From positions 1 to 64,000 of the forward strand of contig NZ_JADWYO010000016.1 of NCBI RefSeq assembly GCF_022414595.1: a stretch of DNA of 64,000 nt, written 5' to 3'. The notes under the pieces are model-generated. The model worked only from the letters and a program-made list of their open reading frames with translations, was not told where the DNA came from and ran no database searches. Positions 1 through 10,106 of this stretch are shown one piece after another; the stretch's first letter is position 1, and each line of letters begins with the position of its first letter. The translations under genes were made by a program, and so were the position numbers. This stretch comes from Streptomyces sp. MUM 203J. GTDB lineage: Bacteria > Actinomycetota > Actinomycetes > Streptomycetales > Streptomycetaceae.

Positions 1-216
1 GCCTGGGGCCGGGGGCTGCGCGGGCGGCTGGGCCGGGGCGGCCGGGGGCTGCGCGGGCGCGGCCGGGGGCTGGCCCGGGGCCTGCGGGTAGCCGTACCCG
101 GGAGCGGGTGCCGAGGGGTCGGCGGCTGGCGTCTGTGGTGCGCCCTGCGGGTTCCGCGGGTCCTGCGGCGACCCGGAACCCCCCTGCGGCGGCTGCTGGC
201 TGGGCGGCTGACTCAT
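1..216 (-). CDS. Pro/Gly/Gln-rich N-terminal fragment, partial
   Basis: The 3' part of this gene lies outside the window. Reading leftwards from an ATG at 216 the protein begins MSQPPSQQPPQGGSG and continues as a low-complexity Pro/Gln/Gly/Ala tract with GYGYPQ-type repeats for all 72 visible residues. A purine-rich ribosome site (AAGGGGG) sits about 9 nt upstream. In Streptomyces such disordered leaders commonly precede a membrane segment and a beta-propeller (PQQ-like) or kinase-type extracellular domain, but none of that is visible here, so no function is assigned. The repetitive GC-rich tract could also hide assembly errors. Confidence 0.6.
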   Translation of the reverse strand, partial: MSQPPSQQPPQGGSGSPQDPRNPQGAPQTPAADPSAPAPGYGYPQAPGQPPAAPAQPPAAPAQPPAQPPAPG

Positions 217-381
217 CAGCGCTTTCCCCCTTCGGTGCGGCCCCTGCACCGACCGGCCTCCCCCGCTGTTCCGGCGCGAGGCTCGTCGCCGGAATGGAGC
301 GAATCGGACAGGGATATCGCACTGTTACGAATGTAGAGCGGGGTTTCTTTGTACCACCCGCCCTACACCGCCACGGCGGCC

Positions 382-415
382 GGACCCGTCCCTGTTCCCA
401 AGGGAGGACGGGCCC
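382..415 (-). terminator. Hairpin terminator after the ABC-F gene
   Basis: The arms at 382-393 and 401-415 pair over CCCGTCC/GGACGGG and flanking bases, about 40 nt past the stop of the leftward ABC-F gene. There is no U-tract, as is usual in Streptomyces. It separates that gene from the next leftward gene starting at 216. Confidence 0.55.
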
Positions 416-454
416 GTAACGCCCCTGTTATCGGCTCCGTATGACCGCCCGACG

Positions 455-2290
<1,836 letters not shown>

Positions 2291-2417
2291 TTCTCTCCTG
2301 TTTCTCCTGTGGTGCGGCGACGCGGTGGATCGGTCTTCCAGGGTAGTGGGCGCCGGAGGGAGCGTTCCGGCGGTGCGATAGCGTGCGGCGATCACCGACC
2401 CGGAGGGGCAGTACGGC

Positions 2418-3113
2418 ATGAGGCAGGGCACGGTCAGGGGGTACGGGGCGGGAACGTCGGCGGTGGCGGCGTCGCTGCTGCTGGCTGGCTGCGGCGCGGG
2501 CGCCCCGGAGGCCGCCGGCGGTCCGGAGGCCTCCGGCGGCCCGCGTACGACCGCGGGCGCGAGCCCCGGCGGGAAGGCGGCGAAGGCGGCGGAACCCGAG
2601 GGCACCAGGATCGGCGCGGCGGGCTCGGCCTGCGAGCTGCCGGTGACGTTCGAGGTGGCGGAGGACTGGAAGCCGAAGAAGGTCGAGGAGCCCGGGGAGA
2701 CGGACTCGGAGGAGATCAAGGAACTCTTCGAGGCACTGGCCGTACGGGGCGGCCTGAGGACCTCCTGCGAGATCGACGCGAAGCCCGCCGGTTTCATCGG
2801 CCTCATCCGCGTCTACACGGACGACCGCGCCGACGGCACTCCCCGCGAGGTGCTGGAGTCGTACATGAAGGACTCGGGGACGACCGAGAGCGTCGAGTAC
2901 CGCGACGTGAAGGCGGGCGGCCTGGCGGCGGCCGAGGTCTCGTACGGGACGGCGGGCGAGCTCCTGGACGAGCCGAAACCCTCGCGGGCGCTGGCGGTGG
3001 TGACGCCGGGCGGCTCGGTGGTGCTGCACGTCGGCGGCCTGGACCGGGAGGAGCACGAGGGGATGCTCCCCGCGTTCGAGCTGGCGAAGAGGACGCTCGA
3101 GAAGGCACCCTGA
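2418..3113 (+). CDS. Putative lipoprotein of unknown function
   Basis: A 231-residue protein with a lipoprotein signal: hydrophobic stretch then LLLAGC, with the lipidated Cys near residue 30. A Gly/Ala/Pro-rich spacer of about 40 residues precedes a compact domain beginning near CELPVTFEVAEDWKPK, containing a second Cys pair candidate (SCEID) and ending in an amphipathic helix (FELAKRTLEKAP). A good ribosome site (GGAGGGG) lies 8-9 nt before the ATG. It is divergent from the ABC-F gene and 153 nt before another exported protein on the same strand. Attachment to the outer face of the membrane is inferred from the lipobox. The fold resembles the PsbP/LpqN-like lipoproteins of actinomycetes, but this is only an impression. 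Confidence 0.75.
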   Translation: MRQGTVRGYGAGTSAVAASLLLAGCGAGAPEAAGGPEASGGPRTTAGASPGGKAAKAAEPEGTRIGAAGSACELPVTFEVAEDWKPKKVEEPGETDSEEIKELFEALAVRGGLRTSCEIDAKPAGFIGLIRVYTDDRADGTPREVLESYMKDSGTTESVEYRDVKAGGLAAAEVSYGTAGELLDEPKPSRALAVVTPGGSVVLHVGGLDREEHEGMLPAFELAKRTLEKAP

Positions 3114-3266
3114 CGCCTCACCGGGAAGCCGGACCGGCTCCGGCCGACGAGGCGTACCGCACACGGCAGAACCGGAACTCCCCGTACCGCGTGTGCGTGT
3201 CCGGTACGGGCGGCCGCAACGACGCGGCCTCGGCACGACCCTTGACCGAGAGGTGAGGTACCCGAC

Positions 3267-4394
3267 ATGAGCAGCAGCAAGGACAGCACGCCGGACCCGG
3301 CGCCGCGGACGCCGCTCCGGCGCCGCCGCGGAACGAGGGTGGCGGCGCTGGGCACTGCGGCGGTCGCCGTCCTGGCGGGCGGGACCTTCTGGTTGTCCGG
3401 CGGGTACGACGCGTGGCAGAACGACCGGGCGCTGGACAGGGCCTGTGACGGCGACCTGGCGGCGGACGCGGCGCGCCGGCTGCTGGGCGGGGTCGAACTG
3501 ACCGCGTCGGGCGGCCTGGACCAGGACGGCTGGAACTGCGCGGTCACGGCGGCGGACGAGACCCGGGACGGCGACGCCGAGGTGACCGTGCGGATACGGA
3601 GCGCGGACGAGCCGTTCGACGCGGCGGGTCCGGTGGACCAGGGCGAGGCGGCGGTGCCGCTGGGCGGGCGCTGGACGGGCTCGTTCACGTACGGCGGCGG
3701 GGTCACCGGCGCGGTGGACGCGACGCGGACGGACCGGGCGCGGGTGGTGCTGCTGCTGGACTGCGGCGAGGAGTCCGGGGACGGGCTGCTCGCGTGGGCC
3801 GACGGGCGGCTGGAGAAGGGCGACTTCCGTGACGCGGACGCCCGGGTGCGGCTGGCCGGGACGCTCACGGAGACAACGCTGTCGTACGCGCGCCGCACGG
3901 GCTGTGAGCCGAGGGGCGGCGACCCGCTGACCAAGGTGGCCGCGCCGGTCGCGGACCCGGAGCCCAAGCCGCTGGGCGAGGCGTCCGGGACCTGCGGCGG
4001 CGTGCTGGACGCGGCCACGGCGCGGAAGTGGGGCGCGGGAACGGCCCTGGAGACGCCCGCGTCGGGCCCCATGGCCGTGGAGCGCTGCACGCTGGGCAGC
4101 AGGCTGGGCGCGCCGCTGTACGCGTTCACGGCCTCGTACGGCCCGTACGGCGCGAGCGGGCTGGCGGCCCCGCCGCAGGACGTGCGCCCGGCGGCGGGCG
4201 GTGGCAAGTCCCCCTCCCCGTCGGGCCGCTACCGGATGACGGCGGAGTGCCCGGGCAGCGGCGGCACGGCGGTGTACGACGTGGTCCCGGGCGAGGACCT
4301 GGGCCAGACGGTGGACCACGGGTCGCTGAAGGCGGCGCTGAAGCGTTTCGCGGATGCCTCGGCGGGCCGCCACGGCTGCAGGCTGCCGGAGTAG
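3267..4394 (+). CDS. Membrane-anchored duplicated-domain protein, unknown function
   Basis: A 375-residue protein with a short basic cytoplasmic tail, one transmembrane helix near residues 28-46 ([19 protein letters not shown]) and an extracytoplasmic part. That part has two similar halves, each with a Cys-x-G-x-L start (ACDGDL near 57, TCGGVL near 247), a second Cys on a central strand and a terminal Gly-Cys (RTGCEP near 212; RHGCRLPE at the C-terminus). The same plan appears in the tandem genes at 36915 and 37946, so I place it in that family. It follows the lipoprotein gene and converges on ispE. A ribosome site GAGAGGTGAGG precedes the ATG. Function unknown. Confidence 0.75.
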   Translation: MSSSKDSTPDPAPRTPLRRRRGTRVAALGTAAVAVLAGGTFWLSGGYDAWQNDRALDRACDGDLAADAARRLLGGVELTASGGLDQDGWNCAVTAADETRDGDAEVTVRIRSADEPFDAAGPVDQGEAAVPLGGRWTGSFTYGGGVTGAVDATRTDRARVVLLLDCGEESGDGLLAWADGRLEKGDFRDADARVRLAGTLTETTLSYARRTGCEPRGGDPLTKVAAPVADPEPKPLGEASGTCGGVLDAATARKWGAGTALETPASGPMAVERCTLGSRLGAPLYAFTASYGPYGASGLAAPPQDVRPAAGGGKSPSPSGRYRMTAECPGSGGTAVYDVVPGEDLGQTVDHGSLKAALKRFADASAGRHGCRLPE

Positions 4395-4402
4395 GGGCCG
4401 CC

Positions 4403-4438
4403 CGGCCGGTTCCGCCGTGGGCGCGGGGGAACCGGCCG
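4403..4438. terminator. Bidirectional hairpin terminator
   Basis: Perfect 11-bp inverted repeat CGGCCGGTTCC / GGAACCGGCCG (4403-4413 and 4428-4438) with a 14-nt loop, lying between the convergent anchored-protein gene and ispE. It can serve both strands. Confidence 0.75.
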
Positions 4439-4470
4439 CCCGCACCGTGCCCCGGCCCCGACCCGCCGCC

Positions 4471-5364
4471 TCAGACGAGTGTCGCCCCCGCCGCCGGTGA
4501 CGTCGCCGTCCGCGCGGCCCTGCAGGTACCGGAAGCCGTCAGGGCGGCGGCCACCGCGGCAGCGGATTCCGCGTCCTTGACCAGGAACGCCGTCGTCGGG
4601 CCCGACCCGGAGACGATGCCTGCCAGGGCGCCCGCCCCGGCACCCGCCGCCAGCGTCTCCGCCAGCGACGGCCGCAGCGACAGGGCCGCGGGCTGAAGGT
4701 CGTTGGCAAGGGCACCCGCCAGCGCCGCGGCGTCTCCGGCGCGCAGGGCGTCCAGCAGGGCCGCGGACGCGACGGGCTCGGGCGCGTCCGCCGTGAGCCG
4801 GTCGAACTCGCCGTACACCGCGGGCGTCGACAGCCCTCCGTCCGCCACCGCGAACACCCAGTGGAAGGCACCGCCCACGGGCAGCTCGGTCAGCCGCTCG
4901 CCCCGGCCGGTGCCGAGCGCGGCGCCACCCACCAGAGAGAAGGGCACGTCGCTGCCCAACTCCGCGCAGATGTCGAGCAGTTCCTCCCGGCTCGCACCCG
5001 TCCCCCACAGCGCGTCGCAGGCCAGCAGCGCGCCCGCGCCGTCCGCGCTGCCGCCCGCCATGCCTCCGGCGACCGGGATGTCCTTGGCGATGTGGAGGTG
5101 GACGTCCGGAGCGATGCCCCGCCGCGCGGCGAGCAGTTCGGCGGCGCGGGCGGCGAGGTTCGTACGGTCCAGGGGGACCTGGCCCGCGTCGGGCCCCTCG
5201 CAGGTGATGCGCAGCGACTCGGCGGGCGTGGCCGTGACCTCGTCGTACAGGCTCACGGCCAGGAAGACGTTCGCCAGGTCGTGGAAGCCGTCGGGCCGGG
5301 CCGGGCCGACGGCCAGCTGGACGTTGACCTTGGCCGGAACACGAACGGTGACGGGGGTGCTCAC
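4471..5364 (-). CDS. ispE: 4-diphosphocytidyl-2-C-methyl-D-erythritol kinase
   Basis: A 297-residue GHMP kinase of the MEP isoprenoid pathway; it phosphorylates CDP-methylerythritol with ATP. The N-terminus reads [24 protein letters not shown], with the conserved PAK(V/I)N and DG(F/Y)H motifs. The glycine-rich ATP loop [19 protein letters not shown] lies near residue 95, and a C-terminal [14 protein letters not shown] motif is present. The GTG start at 5364 overlaps the ksgA stop (GTGA), implying translational coupling. It is last in the leftward rpfB-ksgA-ispE unit, the same order as in Mycobacterium tuberculosis, and the gene ends at a strong convergent hairpin. Confidence 0.95.
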   Translation of the reverse strand: MSTPVTVRVPAKVNVQLAVGPARPDGFHDLANVFLAVSLYDEVTATPAESLRITCEGPDAGQVPLDRTNLAARAAELLAARRGIAPDVHLHIAKDIPVAGGMAGGSADGAGALLACDALWGTGASREELLDICAELGSDVPFSLVGGAALGTGRGERLTELPVGGAFHWVFAVADGGLSTPAVYGEFDRLTADAPEPVASAALLDALRAGDAAALAGALANDLQPAALSLRPSLAETLAAGAGAGALAGIVSGSGPTTAFLVKDAESAAAVAAALTASGTCRAARTATSPAAGATLV

Positions 5365-6218
5365 GCTTTGGCCTCCGCGATGCGGGCGAACTCCTCGACG
5401 GTCAGGGACTCGCCCCGCGCCTGGGGCGACACTCCGGCGGCGACCAGCGCGGCCTCGGCGGAGGCCGGGGACCCGGCCCAGCCGGCCAGCGCGGCCCGCA
5501 GGGTCTTGCGGCGCTGGGCGAAGGCCGCGTCGACGACGGCGAAGACCTCCGCCTTGGTGGCGGTGGTCTCCGGCGGCTTCCGGCGGACGAGGGACACCAG
5601 GCCCGAGTCCACGTTCGGCGCCGGCCAGAAGACGTTGCGGCCGATCGCGCCCGCCCGCTTGACCTCCGCGTACCAGTTGGCCTTCACCGAGGGCACGCCG
5701 TAGACCTTGTTCCCGGGACGGGCGGCCAGCCGGTCCGCGACCTCCGACTGGACCATGACCAGGGTGCGCTCGATCGTCGGGAAGCGGTCCAGCATGTGCA
5801 GCAGGACGGGCACGGCGACGTTGTAGGGGAGGTTCGCGACGAGCGCGGTGGGCGGCGGGCCGGGCAGCTCGCGGACGTGCATCGCGTCGGAGTGGACCAG
5901 CGAGAAGCGGTCCTTCCGGTCCGGCATGCGGCTCGCGATGGTCGACGGGAGGGCCGCGGCCAGGGTGTCGTCGATCTCCACCGCGACCACGCGGTCCGCC
6001 GCCTCCAGCAGCGCGAGCGTGAGGGAGCCGAGCCCGGGTCCCACCTCGACCACCACGTCGTCGGGGCGCACCTCGGCGGTGCGCACGATGCGGCGGACGG
6101 TGTTGGCGTCGATGACGAAGTTCTGGCCGCGCTGTTTGGTGGGGCGTACGCCCAGCGCCGCGGCCAGTTCGCGGATGTCGGCAGGGCCGAGGAGGGCGTC
6201 GGGATCGGTGGTGCTCAC
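5361..6218 (-). CDS. ksgA: 16S rRNA A1518/A1519 dimethyltransferase
   Basis: A 285-residue Rossmann methyltransferase. After the conserved N-terminal [21 protein letters not shown] the SAM-binding [16 protein letters not shown] motif appears near residue 62, with the acidic EIDDTLA strand and the catalytic [14 protein letters not shown] (NLPY) motif near 130. The C-terminal all-helical domain ends in [11 protein letters not shown]. KsgA dimethylates two adenines at the 3' end of 16S rRNA during small-subunit maturation. Start GTG at 6218 overlaps the stop of rpfB (GTGA), and its own stop overlaps the ispE start, so the three genes form a tightly coupled operon. Confidence 0.96.
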   Translation of the reverse strand: MSTTDPDALLGPADIRELAAALGVRPTKQRGQNFVIDANTVRRIVRTAEVRPDDVVVEVGPGLGSLTLALLEAADRVVAVEIDDTLAAALPSTIASRMPDRKDRFSLVHSDAMHVRELPGPPPTALVANLPYNVAVPVLLHMLDRFPTIERTLVMVQSEVADRLAARPGNKVYGVPSVKANWYAEVKRAGAIGRNVFWPAPNVDSGLVSLVRRKPPETTATKAEVFAVVDAAFAQRRKTLRAALAGWAGSPASAEAALVAAGVSPQARGESLTVEEFARIAEAKA

Positions 6219-7390
6219 CGATACAGCCTACGGCCGCAGTGCGGCCACGGGCTCGCCCCCCGCTGCACGTACAGCTTCTTCGCCCGGTATGTCTGCTCGG
6301 CGGCGGGTGCGTCCTGGGCACGGCCGGTGCCGCCGAGGGCCTGCCAGGTACCCGGGTCGAACTGGTACAGGCCGCCGTAGGTGCCGGACGGGTCGACGGC
6401 GTCGGCGCGCCCGCCGGACTCGCACCGGGCGAGGGCGCCCCAGTTGAGGTGGTCGGCGCCGGAGACGGAGGTGGGCGCGGCCTTGGTGCCGACGCGCACG
6501 ATCTGGGTGACGGGGGCGCGGACGGTCTCCTCCTTCACCTTGCGGGGCTTCTGCCGGACGCCGTTGACGGTTCGGAGCCGGTAGGTGACCCGGCGCAGGC
6601 CGTGGCGGCCCTGCCGGGAGACGACCTCGGTGCCCTTGAAGAGGGTGGCGTCGTGGATCCGGAGGGTACGGAAGGGCACGGTCTCGTCGCGGGTCTCGCG
6701 GCCGTCCCGGATGCGCAGGACGGTGACGGTCTGGCCGTCGCGGGGGAAGGCGTCGAGGGGTACGGAGGTGGTGTCGTCGCCGCGCAGGGTGATCCCCGCC
6801 CGGTCGAGGGCACCGGCCACGGTGGCGGCGTTGGTGCGGATGGTGCGCTCGCGGCCGTCCGCGAGGAAGGTGACGGTTCGCTCGGTCCGCACGTCCAGGG
6901 TGAGGCCGTCGCGGCCGATGGCGGAGGCGCGGGACACCGACAGGTGGGCGCCTTCGACGCGGACGCCCAGCTCCCGCAGGGCCTCGTCGACGCTGCGCGC
7001 GGTGGTCCACAGGCGGCGGCTGCGGCCGTCGAGGGTGAGGTCGACCGGGCGGCCCCAGCGAATCACGACCTCGTCGCCGCTGACGAGGGCGGCGCGGGGG
7101 CCGGGGGCGACCAGGTCGCGGGCCCCGACCGCGAGGCCCTCCTCCGCGAGGAGTTCGGCCACGTCGTCCGCGAAGGTGTGCAGGGTGCGAGGGGCGCCGT
7201 CGACCCGGAGCGTGACGGCCTTGTCGTCCGCGACGAAGGCCGTGGTGCCGCCGGCGAGAACGGCGACGACCAGTGCCTGCGGCACGAGGAGCCGGAGCCC
7301 GGCGTTGCCGGGGGCGGCGCGGCGGCGGCAGGCGCGGCGGCTTCCCGGGGCTGGCGTGGCGGTGGCGCGACCGCCCTGCGAGGTGCTCAC
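6215..7390 (-). CDS. rpfB: Resuscitation-promoting factor, RpfB-type
   Basis: A 391-residue secreted muralytic enzyme. A basic N-terminus and one hydrophobic segment near residues 33-53 form a signal or anchor. Three DUF348 repeats follow (beginning [38 protein letters not shown] and [19 protein letters not shown]), then a G5 domain around residues 215-290, then the C-terminal lysozyme-like Rpf domain with [16 protein letters not shown], whose Glu is the expected catalytic residue, and [16 protein letters not shown]. It cleaves peptidoglycan and promotes outgrowth or germination. It heads the ksgA-ispE operon with 4-nt overlaps. A TAGGGT -10 box lies 9 nt before the GTG, so the mRNA is nearly leaderless. 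Confidence 0.95.
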   Translation of the reverse strand: MSTSQGGRATATPAPGSRRACRRRAAPGNAGLRLLVPQALVVAVLAGGTTAFVADDKAVTLRVDGAPRTLHTFADDVAELLAEEGLAVGARDLVAPGPRAALVSGDEVVIRWGRPVDLTLDGRSRRLWTTARSVDEALRELGVRVEGAHLSVSRASAIGRDGLTLDVRTERTVTFLADGRERTIRTNAATVAGALDRAGITLRGDDTTSVPLDAFPRDGQTVTVLRIRDGRETRDETVPFRTLRIHDATLFKGTEVVSRQGRHGLRRVTYRLRTVNGVRQKPRKVKEETVRAPVTQIVRVGTKAAPTSVSGADHLNWGALARCESGGRADAVDPSGTYGGLYQFDPGTWQALGGTGRAQDAPAAEQTYRAKKLYVQRGASPWPHCGRRLYR

Positions 7391-7399
7391 GAGGCCGGG

Positions 7400-7405
7400 A
7401 CCCTA
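7400..7405 (-). promoter_or_regulatory. -10 box of rpfB operon
   Basis: TAGGGT on the minus strand, ending 9 nt before the rpfB GTG at 7390. This places the transcription start at or 1-3 nt before the start codon. No clear -35 is seen. Confidence 0.45.
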
Positions 7406-7429
7406 GCGAAGGAGCCGTGACTCTCCAAA

Positions 7430-7452
7430 GCGACTCCGCTACGGAGCGTCGC
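7430..7452 (-). terminator. Hairpin between tatD and rpfB
   Basis: GCGACTCCG / CGGAGCGTCGC with a 3-nt CTA loop and one mismatch or bulge. It lies 35 nt beyond the tatD stop, between two leftward genes, so it probably ends the tatD transcript. Confidence 0.5.
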
Positions 7453-7486
7453 AACGCTACCCTACGGCCCCCGCCCCGTGCCCCCC

Positions 7487-8359
7487 TCAGTAATCGAAGG
7501 CACGCGCCGTGTTGACGGCGAGGGCCGTCGCCAGGGTCTCTTCGCCGACCCCCCGAACCGCCGCCATGGCGCGGACCGTGACCGGGACGAGATACGGCGC
7601 GTTGGGCCGTCCGCGGTACGGCGCCGGGGTGAGGAACGGGGCGTCCGTCTCGACCAGGACCAGCTCCAGGGGCGCGACGGCGAGCGCGTCGCGCAGCGGC
7701 TGGGCGTTCTTGAAGGTGACGTTTCCGGCGAACGACATGAAGTAGCCGCGCTCGGCGCAGATCCGGGCCATGCCGGCGTCGCCGCTGTAGCAGTGGAAGA
7801 CGGTCCGCTCGGGCGCGCCCTCCTCCTCCAGGACCCGCAGGACGTCCTCGTGGGCGTCCCGGTCGTGGATGACCAGGGCCTTGCCGTGCCGCTTGGCGAT
7901 CTCGATGTGCGCGCGGAACGACCGCTCCTGCGCGTCCTTGCCCCCGGGGCCGGTGCGGAAGTAGTCGAGGCCCGTCTCCCCGACGGCCCTCACGTGCGGC
8001 AGGGCGGCGAGCCGGTCGATCTCCGCGAGCGCGTCGTCCAGCGCGACGTCGCCTCCGGCGTCCCTGGCCCCCTGCCTGGACCACCCGTCCGGATCCCCGT
8101 GCACGATCCGCGGGGCCTCGTTGGGATGGAGCGCGACCGCCGCGTGCACGTTCGGGTGCCGGGCAGCCGTCTCGGCGGCCCAGCGGGAGCCCTTGATGTC
8201 GCAGCCGACCTGCACGACCGTCTCGACCCCGACGAGCGCGGCCTTCGCGAGGGCCTCCTCGACGGTGCCGGACTGCATGTCCAGATGTGTGTGCGAGTCT
8301 GCGACGGCCACGGTCAGCGGCTCGGGCAGCGGCGGCGGGGCGTCCTTGGCGGCACTCAT
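7487..8359 (-). CDS. tatD: TatD family metal-dependent hydrolase
   Basis: A 290-residue TIM-barrel hydrolase with the TatD metal ligands: DSHTHLD near residue 21, GLDYFR in the middle (GETGLDYFRT), VIHDRDAHEDVL, FHCYSGD, and VETDAPFLTPAPYRG near the C-terminus. TatD proteins are metal-dependent DNases/exonucleases with roles in DNA repair or quality control. It lies just upstream of rpfB, as in mycobacteria. The ATG at 8359 follows a TACGAT -10 box by exactly 7 nt, so it is probably translated from a leaderless mRNA. Confidence 0.94.
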   Translation of the reverse strand: MSAAKDAPPPLPEPLTVAVADSHTHLDMQSGTVEEALAKAALVGVETVVQVGCDIKGSRWAAETAARHPNVHAAVALHPNEAPRIVHGDPDGWSRQGARDAGGDVALDDALAEIDRLAALPHVRAVGETGLDYFRTGPGGKDAQERSFRAHIEIAKRHGKALVIHDRDAHEDVLRVLEEEGAPERTVFHCYSGDAGMARICAERGYFMSFAGNVTFKNAQPLRDALAVAPLELVLVETDAPFLTPAPYRGRPNAPYLVPVTVRAMAAVRGVGEETLATALAVNTARAFDY

Positions 8360-8366
8360 GCCCCTG

Positions 8367-8372
8367 ATCGTA
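8367..8372 (-). promoter_or_regulatory. -10 box for leaderless tatD
   Basis: TACGAT on the minus strand followed by 7 nt and then the ATG of tatD. The predicted transcription start coincides with the A of the start codon. Confidence 0.5.
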
Positions 8373-8405
8373 CGAAAGCGGTGCCGCTGCGGGTCGGGGC
8401 GCGGG

Positions 8406-8843
8406 TCACTTGCGGTGGAACGGGTTCGGGAAGCCCGAGCGCCGCCGGGGCTCCCCGGCCTCCGGGGTCTCCTTGGCGGACGCCTCGGGCTCGGTGGCGG
8501 GCAGCCGCGCCTCCAGCTCCTGGCCGACCGGCCCGGTGGTGGCGACCGGGACGGCGGCGCGCCGGGCCATGCCGGTGCCGGGGGCCTCGTCCTCCCCGTA
8601 GTCCAGGACCGTCGAGATCCGGCCGGACCGCATGATGCGGACGACGTTCCGCCCGCAGTTGGGGCAGGCAGGCCGGGAGAGCGGGGAAGGGACGCGGCGG
8701 CCCTCGCTGCGGTACACGACGAAGTCGTGGCCGGTGACGTCGGTGTGGTGCTCGATGTCGTACGACTGCTCCCAGCCGTAACCGCAGCGCATACAGGCGA
8801 AGGCGTAGGACTCGTGGCCGACCGGGAGGGAGATCTCGCTCAT
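8406..8843 (-). CDS. Zinc-ribbon protein of unknown function
   Basis: A 145-residue protein starting MSEISLPVGHESYAFACMRCGYGW. Two CxxC pairs (CMRC near residue 17, CPNC near 55) form a probable zinc ribbon, separated by EQSYDIEHHTDVTGHDFVVY. The last 60 residues are acidic/proline-rich and look disordered, ending RRRSGFPNPFHRK. The ATG at 8843 is supported by AAGGA 6 nt upstream; in-frame sequence upstream is Arg/Gly-rich and not protein-like. It is separated from tatD by only 46 nt, with tatD having its own promoter. A DNA- or RNA-associated role is possible but not shown. Confidence 0.8.
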   Translation of the reverse strand: MSEISLPVGHESYAFACMRCGYGWEQSYDIEHHTDVTGHDFVVYRSEGRRVPSPLSRPACPNCGRNVVRIMRSGRISTVLDYGEDEAPGTGMARRAAVPVATTGPVGQELEARLPATEPEASAKETPEAGEPRRRSGFPNPFHRK

Positions 8844-9135
8844 ACCGGTTCCTTTCCGCTGCACCCGGCCTGGCCTGGTGCCGAAAGGCGCGCCCCGGCA
8901 CGCCGGGGCCTGTGCCTTCACGATAGCGCCTTGCCCCGTTTCAGGCGCCTTTCGTCCGGCATCCGCCGCTGTGGGCAGTCGTCCCACAGGGCGATGAGGT
9001 CCCCCTGCCCGGGCGACGCCGAGAGCCCGGGAGAGGGTGGGCACGGCGGAACCGGCCCTGCAGCCCGGGCGCTCTGCGCCCCGACCCGCGCCCCGAGGGC
9101 CTCGCACGGAACCGGCCCCCGGGCCCGGCGCGGCC

Positions 9136-9996
9136 CTACCGCGCCTCCGGGCGCTTCGCCGCCACGACCGCGTCGAACACCTGGCGCTTGGGAAGCCCGG
9201 CTTCAGCCGCCACCGCGGCGATCGCCTCCTTCCGCCGCTCCCCCGCCTCCTCCCGCACCCGCACCCGGCGCGCCAGCTCCGCCGGGTCCTCGACCGGCTC
9301 GGGCTCCGGGGCGCCCTCGACCACCACGGTGATCTCGCCCCGCACCCCCTCCGCGGCCCACGCGGCCAGCGCCCCCAGGCCGCCGCGCTTGACCTCCTCG
9401 TACGTCTTGGTCAGCTCCCGGCAGACCGCCGCCCGACGCTCCCGCCCGAACACCTCGGCCATCGCCGCGAGCGACGCGTCCAGCCGGTGCGGGGCCTCGA
9501 AGTACACGAGCGTGCGCCGCTCCCCCGCGGCCTCCCGCAGCCGGGCCAGCCGCTCCCCCTGCTTGCGCGGCAGGAAGCCCTCGAAGCAGAACCGGTCCAC
9601 CGGCAGCCCGGACAGCGCCAGCGCCGTCAGCACCGCCGACGGGCCGGGCACGGCGGTGACCCGGATGTCCCGCTCGACCGCGGCGGCCACCAGCCGGTAG
9701 CCCGGGTCCGAGACGGACGGCATGCCCGCGTCGGTGACCAGCAGCACCCGTGCGCCGCCCTCCAGCGCCTCGACCAGGTCGGGCGTCCTGGCCGTCTCGT
9801 TGCCCTCGAAGTAGGAGACGACCCGGCCGCGCGGCTGCACGTCCAGCGACTGGGTGAGGTGGCGCAGCCTGCGGGTGTCCTCGGCCGCGATGATGTCGGC
9901 CTCCGCCAGTTCCGCGGCGAGCCGGGGCGGGGCGTCGGAGATGTCGCCGATGGGGGTGCCCGCCAGGACGAGCGTCCCGGTCGCCGTGTCCGTCAT
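9136..9996 (-). CDS. rsmI: 16S rRNA (cytidine1402-2'-O)-methyltransferase
   Basis: A 286-residue tetrapyrrole-methylase-fold enzyme. Motifs: LVLAGTPIGDISDAPPRL at the N-terminus, AEDTRRLRHLTQ, SYFEGNE, VLLVTDAGMPSVSDPG near residue 90, and VTAVPGPSAVLTALALSGLPVDRFCFEGFLPR. RsmI 2'-O-methylates C1402 in the ribosomal P site. The ATG at 9996 has GGAGAGG 6 nt upstream; the reading frame upstream lacks family sequence. The gene is divergent from pmt, with 110 nt between start codons, the conserved rsmI/pmt arrangement of actinobacteria. Confidence 0.95.
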   Translation of the reverse strand: MTDTATGTLVLAGTPIGDISDAPPRLAAELAEADIIAAEDTRRLRHLTQSLDVQPRGRVVSYFEGNETARTPDLVEALEGGARVLLVTDAGMPSVSDPGYRLVAAAVERDIRVTAVPGPSAVLTALALSGLPVDRFCFEGFLPRKQGERLARLREAAGERRTLVYFEAPHRLDASLAAMAEVFGRERRAAVCRELTKTYEEVKRGGLGALAAWAAEGVRGEITVVVEGAPEPEPVEDPAELARRVRVREEAGERRKEAIAAVAAEAGLPKRQVFDAVVAAKRPEAR

Positions 9997-10094
9997 CGTG
10001 CGCCTCTCCGTGTCTTTCGCTGTCACGGTGCCCATCCTCGCAGTACGGCACCGCGGCGGCGCCCGGCCCGGTGAGTCGCCGCTGGCGCGTTCCC

Positions 10095-10100
10095 TACGAT
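10095..10100 (+). promoter_or_regulatory. -10 box for leaderless pmt
   Basis: TACGAT followed by 6 nt (GGCGCG) and the GTG at 10107. This favours 10107 over the in-frame GTG at 10071, which would lie upstream of the promoter. Confidence 0.5.
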
Positions 10101-10106
10101 GGCGCG

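Noticed and set aside
2291..2806. N-terminal extension of the ABC-F protein
   Set aside because: The extension overlaps the divergent lipoprotein gene and lacks family sequence; a good ribosome site stands before ATG 2290.
10071..10106. Earlier GTG start for pmt
   Set aside because: The -10 box TACGAT lies between it and GTG 10107, so it would be outside the transcript.
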